Source: Elusimicrobiaceae bacterium (GTDB lineage Bacteria; Elusimicrobiota; Elusimicrobia; Elusimicrobiales; Elusimicrobiaceae). Taken from it: a stretch of 64,000 nucleotides of DNA. Every line of letters begins with the position of its first letter. Within the stretch, counting starts at the first letter, position 1. The stretch spans positions 1-64,000 of the forward strand of contig JAFXOI010000001.1 in the NCBI GenBank assembly GCA_017528825.1, read 5' to 3'. The translations under genes and the position numbers were made by a program. Of this stretch, positions 58,972 through 64,000 are shown piece by piece. A model generated the notes under the pieces. That model was not told the origin of the DNA and made no database searches. It saw nothing but the letters and a program-made list of their open reading frames with translations.

Positions 58972-61531
58972 TTTCTATTCTCTTTTTCCATTCGGCTATC
59001 AATTGCAAAGCACCCATGGGCGTTAATTTGTCCGGATTGGTCATTTGGATTTCTTGTAAAATGGGAGCGGAAAATAAATCCTGTCCGGCTGTTTTTTCTT
59101 TGGCGGAAATTTTGGTACCTTTTTGCGCTTCCAAATCTTTAAGCACTTTGCGTGCACGCAAAGTTACGGCCGCCGGCAAGCCGGCAATTTCAGCCACGTG
59201 CACTCCATACGATTGATCGGCCGGTCCGGGTAAAATGCGGTATAAAAAGGCCAGTTTGCTTTGTCCCACAGCGTCTTGATATTCCTTGGCTTCTACGTGA
59301 AAATTTTTCACGCTGGCATACTTATTTTCCAAGTCTACTAACTCAAAATAATGGGTGGCAAATAATACTTTCGCGCCTCCTTTTGGACGGTATAAATATT
59401 CCACAATAGCCCACGCAATTGAAATACCGTCAAAGGTAGAAGTACCGCGACCGACCTCATCTAACAAAATCAAACTGCGCGGGGTTTGAGACGCTAAAAT
59501 ATGGGCTGTTTCATTCATTTCCACCATAAAGGTAGAATTACCCCGTTGCAAGGCATCGTGTGCACCAATGCGGGTCATAATTTGGTCTACAATTCCCACA
59601 AACGCTTCTTTGGCCGGTACAAAGGAACCCATTTGAGCCATAATTACAATCAAAGCTGTTTGCTTGAGATACACACTTTTTCCGCCCATATTAGGACCGG
59701 TAATGAGCATCATTTGGGTTTGGCAACCGTCCAGTTCCAAGTCATTGGGAACAAAAGAGCCCGCCGGAATTAAAGATTCCACAATCGGATGACGGCCTGC
59801 TTTGTAAGAGAGCCCCGTTCCGTCTGTTACGGTCGGACGCACAAAATTATATTTCAAAGCCGCCAAGGCTAAGGATAAATACACATCCAATTCCGCCGCT
59901 GCCTGAGCAAATTGTTTTAGCGGAGTCAGTTGGCCGGCCAAGGTTTTACGTATTTCGTCAAACAAAGCACTTTCTAACCGCAAAATTCGGCTTTCGGCAT
60001 TTAAGATTTTATTTTCTAATTCTTTTAGTTCCTGCGTAATAAAACGTTCGGCATTGGTCAGGGTTTGTTTGCGTGTATAATTGTAGGGTACTTTTTCAAT
60101 TTGCGATTTAGTTACCTCTAAATAATACCCATACACAGAGTTGTATCCTGCTTTCAAATTGGTAATACCGGTTTTCTCTTTTTCGCGGGCGCACAACTCT
60201 TCCAGCGCTTTGCCGCTGTTGCTACGCAAGGCACGCAATTCATCCAACTCGGCATGATATCCCGGCCGAATAATATGTCCGTCTCCGATATGCAAGGGCG
60301 GCTCTTCATCAATGGCCTCATATAATAATTTGGACATCTCTTGAGTAGCCGGATAAAATTGCTCAAATCGCTGTTGGATATGCGGAACTACTTGCGCACC
60401 GTATTTTTCCAGCCATCGATGCAACGGTTCTACATGAAGTAAAGACTGGCGTAATCCCCCCACATCGCGCGGAGAGGCATGTCCTGCCGCGGTGCGAGTC
60501 ATAATCCGTTCAACATCGGAAATGTTCTCCAAAATAGGCCCTAATGTTGCCAGCGCCTCTTGATTTTGCATAAATCCTTGCACGCAGTCTTGCCGCTGGC
60601 GGATTTCCTGCACAGATAACGAAGGATGCAAAATCCACTCTTTTAATTTACGACTGCCGAAAGCGGTTTTGGTGTGATCCAACAAAGCCCATAAACTGCC
60701 TTGGCGAGATCCCTCTTGGCTTTTGACCAGTTCCAAGGAATTAACTGCATTTTCATCTAGTTGCAAATAATCGGTTAATTGACGGTACACAGGCACTAAT
60801 GTATCCTGCACGCCGGGCTCGGTGGCCGCTACATACCGCAACACCTGTAACGCACACGTCAGCGCCATGGAACGGCCCTTCCATTGGGCCTCCACCGGCC
60901 AAGTAGGCGGGATGGTTTCTCCCCCCTGCAACGGATCTAACGTGGTCAATAATAAATGGGAAGGCAGTACCACCTTGTGTTGCAATTGCCGCAAGGTATT
61001 ATCGTCTGCCATAATTTCTGAAGGATTTACAGCCGCCAAAGCACCTGCCAAATTGGTCAAGTGGGGATCATCGGTTTGCTCAGTAACCCAAAATTCTCCC
61101 GTGGATACATCTACACAGGCCATGCCCCAACCATTGCCCCGAGTAGTCAAGCAGACCAAAAAGTTGGATTGATTGGCATCCAACATATTATCTTCCAAAA
61201 CCGTACCCGGAGTAATTACGCGGATTACCTTACGTTCAAAGAGTTTAGTTTTTCCGTCGGCCTCTGAGCTGACTTGTTCGCAAATACCTATTTTTTTGCC
61301 GGCTTTGAGTAGTCTGCCGATATAGGTGGTGGCGGCATGAAACGGGATGCCGCACATAGGTACCCCGTGCCGCTGGGTTAAAGTGAGACTGAGCAGTCCA
61401 CTCACTTCACGCGCCTGCTCGTCGAACATTTCATAAAAATCCCCTAATCGGAAAAACAAAATGACGCCGGGATATTGGTTTCTAATCGCGGCGTATTGCT
61501 TCATTAAAGGAGTATCATAGGTACTTGCCAT
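58964..61531 (-). CDS. mutS: DNA mismatch repair protein MutS
   Basis: This 855-residue protein recognises mispaired DNA. The mismatch-binding domain has PLMKQYAAIRNQYPGVILFF with the Phe-x-Glu-type motif (DFYEMF) near residue 35. The clamp and lever regions are present, and the ATPase has Walker A ITGPNMGGKSVYLKQ, LILLDEVGRGTSTFDG and FATHYFELVDLE. The start at 61531 is preceded by TGATAAAAT six bases upstream. The mutS-mutL overlap gives a compact repair operon. Confidence 0.96.
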   Translation of the reverse strand: MASTYDTPLMKQYAAIRNQYPGVILFFRLGDFYEMFDEQAREVSGLLSLTLTQRHGVPMCGIPFHAATTYIGRLLKAGKKIGICEQVSSEADGKTKLFERKVIRVITPGTVLEDNMLDANQSNFLVCLTTRGNGWGMACVDVSTGEFWVTEQTDDPHLTNLAGALAAVNPSEIMADDNTLRQLQHKVVLPSHLLLTTLDPLQGGETIPPTWPVEAQWKGRSMALTCALQVLRYVAATEPGVQDTLVPVYRQLTDYLQLDENAVNSLELVKSQEGSRQGSLWALLDHTKTAFGSRKLKEWILHPSLSVQEIRQRQDCVQGFMQNQEALATLGPILENISDVERIMTRTAAGHASPRDVGGLRQSLLHVEPLHRWLEKYGAQVVPHIQQRFEQFYPATQEMSKLLYEAIDEEPPLHIGDGHIIRPGYHAELDELRALRSNSGKALEELCAREKEKTGITNLKAGYNSVYGYYLEVTKSQIEKVPYNYTRKQTLTNAERFITQELKELENKILNAESRILRLESALFDEIRKTLAGQLTPLKQFAQAAAELDVYLSLALAALKYNFVRPTVTDGTGLSYKAGRHPIVESLIPAGSFVPNDLELDGCQTQMMLITGPNMGGKSVYLKQTALIVIMAQMGSFVPAKEAFVGIVDQIMTRIGAHDALQRGNSTFMVEMNETAHILASQTPRSLILLDEVGRGTSTFDGISIAWAIVEYLYRPKGGAKVLFATHYFELVDLENKYASVKNFHVEAKEYQDAVGQSKLAFLYRILPGPADQSYGVHVAEIAGLPAAVTLRARKVLKDLEAQKGTKISAKEKTAGQDLFSAPILQEIQMTNPDKLTPMGALQLIAEWKKRIENE

Positions 61532-61546
61532 ATGGTTATTTTATCA
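61531..61546 (-). promoter_or_regulatory. Extended -10 six bases before the mutS start
   Basis: On the minus strand TGATAAAAT (TAAAAT at 61543-61538), then AACCAT, then the ATG at 61531. There is no ribosome site before the ATG. Confidence 0.6.
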
Positions 61547-61644
61547 ATTTTCAATGCTTCCTTGGAGCGTTAAATTTTTCGTCGGTAAAGAGCCACCTCT
61601 CTGTTTGGTAAGAAGAAACAAAAATGACAGTCGAATGCTTTTTT

Positions 61645-61653
61645 TGTTATAAT
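61645..61653 (+). promoter_or_regulatory. Promoter of tRNA-Tyr (TGTTATAAT)
   Basis: An extended -10 (TGTTATAAT) lies about 55 bases upstream of the mature tRNA-Tyr 5' end. The leader contains a small hairpin GCGGGATATCCCGC at about 61678-61692. Confidence 0.6.
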
Positions 61654-61710
61654 AAATGTGTTGAAAATGCTACGACCTGCGGGATATCCCGCTCTCATTT
61701 CACTTTATTC

Positions 61711-61794
61711 GGTAGGGTGGCTGAGTGGTCAAAAGCAACGGTCTGTAAAACCGTCGGGCTACGCCCTACATAGGTTCGAATCCTATCCCTACCA
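61711..61794 (+). tRNA. tRNA-Tyr (anticodon GTA)
   Basis: The 84-base class II tRNA has acceptor arms GGTAGGG / CCCTACC with discriminator A. The anticodon stem ACGGT / ACCGT surrounds loop CTGTAAA (anticodon GTA). The long variable arm is CGGGCTACGCCCT-like, and the T-arm ATAGG TTCGAAT CCTAT is intact. CCA is not encoded apart from the CC of the stem and the discriminator A. Confidence 0.95.
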
Positions 61795-61797
61795 AAA
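61777..61797 (+). repeat. 21-bp direct repeat, copy 1 (tRNA-Tyr 3' end)
   Basis: The 3' end of tRNA-Tyr plus three following bases is repeated exactly at 61981-62001, 204 bp downstream. Confidence 0.88.
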
Positions 61798-61801
61798 TTT
61801 G

Positions 61802-61825
61802 AAACCCGCCTTCTTGGCGGGTTTT
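61802..61825 (+). terminator. Terminator of tRNA-Tyr
   Basis: The stem AAACCCGCC / GGCGGGTTT has a five-base loop and is followed by TAAATTTT, right after the tRNA. Confidence 0.8.
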
Positions 61826-61980
61826 AAATTTTATGTATAGAAGCGGCAGGAACTGCTTCCTGCCGCGAGGATTCGAAAGGCGCAGCGATGTTTTTGTTTG
61901 AGCCGCGGCTGTTAGCGGCGAAAGGCAAAAACCGCGAGCCCGGCCTGCAGGAAAATTCCGTCAGGAATTTTACCGGAAGG
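61826..61980. mobile_element. Small structured insertion between the tRNA-Tyr 3'-end repeats
   Basis: About 155 bases with no supported ORF lie between the terminator and the second repeat. They hold perfect inverted repeats such as GCGGCAGGAA / TTCCTGCCGC (about 61841-61864) and AAAATTCC / GGAATTTT, and an inverted copy of the tRNA T-arm motif (AGGATTCG at 61868-61875). Flanking by a direct repeat of the tRNA end suggests a short insertion or the remnant of an integrated element. No transposase is present, so mobility is inferred only. Confidence 0.4.
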
Positions 61981-62001
61981 CGAATCCTATCCCTACCAAA
62001 A
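61981..62001 (+). repeat. 21-bp direct repeat, copy 2 (isolated tRNA-Tyr 3' end)
   Basis: It is identical to 61777-61797, without the rest of the tRNA. It is followed four bases later by another terminator, which may be the original one of the tRNA gene. Confidence 0.88.
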
Positions 62002-62004
62002 ATA

Positions 62005-62030
62005 TACCCCGCGCAAGCGGGGTTTATTTT
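62005..62030 (+). terminator. Second terminator downstream of tRNA-Tyr
   Basis: The stem ACCCCGC / GCGGGGT has a GCAA loop and is followed by TTATTTTTAT. It lies just after the second 3'-end repeat and just before the end of the convergent GH57 gene. Confidence 0.8.
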
Positions 62031-62055
62031 TATGAGGAAGTGTTCGGGCCAAAAC

Positions 62056-64000
62056 TTATATTTCAATTTTTAGCTTATGAGCCAGTGCTTTCAAAATACT
62101 TTTTCCGCGGGCCGCAACGCTTAGCTTTTCCAGCCCTTGAAATACTTTTAACTGCACTTGATAATAGTTTGGCGTAAAGCCAAAAATATCAATATAGTTT
62201 AAGAACTCCACCAATTTTACCGCCGCTTCTATTTGTTGCGGTTGTTGCCAGAACTCCTGCGCAAAAGCCTCTAACTTTTGCTCCACAATCGGGTTAATCT
62301 TTTTCATGTCCAGCTTTAACCCCAGCGCATGCACATCTTCCAGTAATTCTTCGATTGCATGGACATCTATTTCTTTTTGCTGGAGTTCGGTTTGCAAATC
62401 AGAAGTGAGTACAAAATCCGCCACAGCCGCAAAAGCAGCCGGCAAAGGGGCTCCTACATATTTTAACCCGCGCACAGCCGGATATTGTACTTCAAAAATA
62501 CGGTCAAATCCTTCTGTGGTTTGTTTTTCCACCCGGTGCAACAAACGGCTCAGCACTTCGCGCCGGACATCGGCAAACAAAGAATTAAACGGATAAATAT
62601 GCTTAAAAGCGCGGGAGATTTCTTCCTGCAATTGTGCCGCCGAGCCATGCTGCATGGTATTTTTTAAGGAAGCAAAAATTTCCTGTTCATTAACTTCGTT
62701 GGCAGGAGCCGTACCGCAAGTGATACAAAATTCCTGATGCGTATATCCCACCGCAAACACCACGTCTTTCTCTTCTAATGTAATGATATTTTTGATGTGC
62801 ATGCCGCCTGTCATCACACTGGCCTGACTAGATTTATTTACCACACAGCGGTAATGGCTAATCTCACAGCCGTACATAGGCAAAGGATCTTTGTCCATTG
62901 CTCCGTAGTGCAAGGCAATTTGCAAGGCGGTTTTTTCCAAAGACATACGAGACGGACGCACGTATTTTTCATACACGGCCGCGCCGTTTTTCAAACTCTT
63001 TACATTGCTGGGGGCCGCTTTTAACATTTGTACAAAATGTTCTTCCAGTTCCTTGCCACCCACTTGGACATGTAACTCCAAAGCACGCGAAGCATATTGT
63101 AAAATCTGTACTGTTTCCAACCCGCTGATTTCATCAAAAAACCAACCACAACTGGTGTACATCAGCAAGGCCGCCCGTTGCATTTCCAGTAATTTAAGTG
63201 CGGTACTGCGGTCCCGCCAAGCTGTTTCCGTAGCATGCCGCAAGAAAAAGCGGTGCTGGGCGTCCAAACTGCGGTCTAAAATCAGTTCTATATAATCGTT
63301 TCGTGCTGCCCACGGATCTTTGAAATATTCACGGCCTTTATTTTCAAAAGTCAGGGCCATCTCATCGCGAATAAAATCTAATGCGGCACGCAATGGAGCA
63401 CGCCATTTCTGATGCCAGCCGGCTCGACCTGAATTACATCCGCAGTCACTGCGCCAACGTTCCACTCCGTGAAAGCAACTCCACGATGTATTTTCAATAA
63501 TTTCCGCTTCATATTCAGGCGGATATTTTTCTAAAAATTCCCCATACACCGTCAGTTGAACATCCGGCATATCTTGTATGATTTCCAAACAACTGGCCAA
63601 AGCCATATCGGCAAATTTTTGATGATGTCCGTAGGTTTCTCCGTCGGTAGCAATATGTACCAACTGCGGGCCTTTGTCATCGCTATAAGTACCGATTAAA
63701 CGATTGACCAAATTTTCTCCGCTTTTAAGCGTATCGGAAAAAGCAATTCCTTGTGATACCGGCCCGTCATAAAAGAACAAAGCTATTTTTTTGCCCGACG
63801 GCAAATTGCACAAGTAAGCCCGTTTAGGATCTACCTTGGCGCCAGATACATCCGTCCATTGTTTTTGCCCTATCTTGCGCACGCGGGCACATTGACCCGG
63901 TGCCAAAATTACATATTTTAATCCGTGCGCCGCCAATACTTCCAAGGTTTCGGTATTGCAGGCTGTTTCGGCTAGCCACATAGCTTCTGCGTCTCGTCCA
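62056..64000 (-). CDS. Glycoside hydrolase family 57 / DUF3536 protein (partial at the window edge)
   Basis: The frame runs off the end of the window; the bases before its first ATG (63981) stay open and read GRDAEAMWLAETACN. This matches the GH57-type core, where a (G)xxxMWLPExA motif is usual, so the N-terminus lies beyond 64000. Further blocks are LVHIATDGETYGHHQKFADMAL (candidate catalytic aspartate) and SWSCFHGVERWRSDCGCNSG. The last roughly 400 residues are helical DUF3536-like sequence. GH57 proteins act on alpha-glucans; some lack activity, so substrate and role are left open. Confidence 0.8.
   Translation of the reverse strand, partial: GRDAEAMWLAETACNTETLEVLAAHGLKYVILAPGQCARVRKIGQKQWTDVSGAKVDPKRAYLCNLPSGKKIALFFYDGPVSQGIAFSDTLKSGENLVNRLIGTYSDDKGPQLVHIATDGETYGHHQKFADMALASCLEIIQDMPDVQLTVYGEFLEKYPPEYEAEIIENTSWSCFHGVERWRSDCGCNSGRAGWHQKWRAPLRAALDFIRDEMALTFENKGREYFKDPWAARNDYIELILDRSLDAQHRFFLRHATETAWRDRSTALKLLEMQRAALLMYTSCGWFFDEISGLETVQILQYASRALELHVQVGGKELEEHFVQMLKAAPSNVKSLKNGAAVYEKYVRPSRMSLEKTALQIALHYGAMDKDPLPMYGCEISHYRCVVNKSSQASVMTGGMHIKNIITLEEKDVVFAVGYTHQEFCITCGTAPANEVNEQEIFASLKNTMQHGSAAQLQEEISRAFKHIYPFNSLFADVRREVLSRLLHRVEKQTTEGFDRIFEVQYPAVRGLKYVGAPLPAAFAAVADFVLTSDLQTELQQKEIDVHAIEELLEDVHALGLKLDMKKINPIVEQKLEAFAQEFWQQPQQIEAAVKLVEFLNYIDIFGFTPNYYQVQLKVFQGLEKLSVAARGKSILKALAHKLKIEI

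Overview
The window looks like a piece of chromosome from a diderm, probably gut-dwelling member of the Elusimicrobiota. This is inferred, not proven. The reasons are several short pilin-like genes whose N-termini follow an FTLIELL-(I/V)VVLIIG-(I/V)LSAIA pattern, outer-membrane and lipoprotein functions (an RND efflux trio, a C-terminal beta-barrel protein), and a fermentative gene set (Ptb-Buk, three-domain NifU with NifS). No phage, plasmid, CRISPR or transposase gene was seen. Most of the window is ordinary, tightly packed housekeeping DNA with many ATGA or TAATG overlaps.

Layout. 1-4834 (minus): coiled-coil membrane protein, LTA-synthase-like sulfatase, LemA, HtpX and an HtpX paralog with a broken zinc motif. 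4936-8430 (plus): RNase H-like nuclease, inositol monophosphatase, tandem-ACT protein, DeoD. 8521-12705 (minus): a pilin gene and an exported TldD/PmbA-like pair. 12825-18538: tRNA-Thr with a duplicated 3' end, a CorC/HlyC-type protein, RadC, Lpd, TrmJ, butyrate kinase. 18551-22366: Ptb, an M23 peptidase, two tandem NadR-like P-loop proteins, a SEC-C protein. 22418-28418: RND efflux operon. 28557-33143: acetyltransferase, an exported unknown, a cysteine-rich pilin, rpsI/rplM, a pilin-like protein. 33144-40655: Dus, three tandem 5'-nucleotidase-family proteins, NifS, NifU. 41030-47714: pilin, NadK, RecN, two proteins of unknown function (one small membrane, one outer membrane), glycerate kinase, Gph. 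47813-56065: operon hpt-ftsH-glmM-pdxJ-glmS-nnrD-hydrolase. 56444-64000: pilin, MutL/MutS, tRNA-Tyr with a duplicated 3' end, and a GH57-family protein running off the edge.

The most striking content is non-coding. Three loci (minus strand 30081-30244, plus strand 40796-40992 and 56202-56411) fold by eye into the same elaborate RNA of about 165-210 nt. It has an enclosing CUGUUUUUGG helix, a hairpin with an invariant GAAGA loop, a second hairpin, a long-range pseudoknot of 8-9 perfect pairs whose sequence differs completely in each copy, a strong penultimate hairpin, and a terminator-like last stem ending in a U-tract. A fourth, truncated copy (33045-33133) keeps the GAAGA hairpin. Every copy touches a pilin or pilin-like gene: two lie directly upstream and two directly downstream. 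I do not recognise this as any known RNA family.

Two other regulatory patterns recur. The other two pilin genes (8521-9021 and 30322-31287) have promoters whose -35 to -10 spacer is mostly a run of 10 or 12 T, as expected for slipped-strand phase variation. At least eight genes, including nadK, mutS, radC and gph, have a -10 box (often TGnTAnAAT) only 5-8 nt before ATG with no Shine-Dalgarno site, which suggests leaderless mRNAs. Both tRNA genes are followed within about 205 bp by a direct repeat of their own 3' end, suggestive of past integration events.
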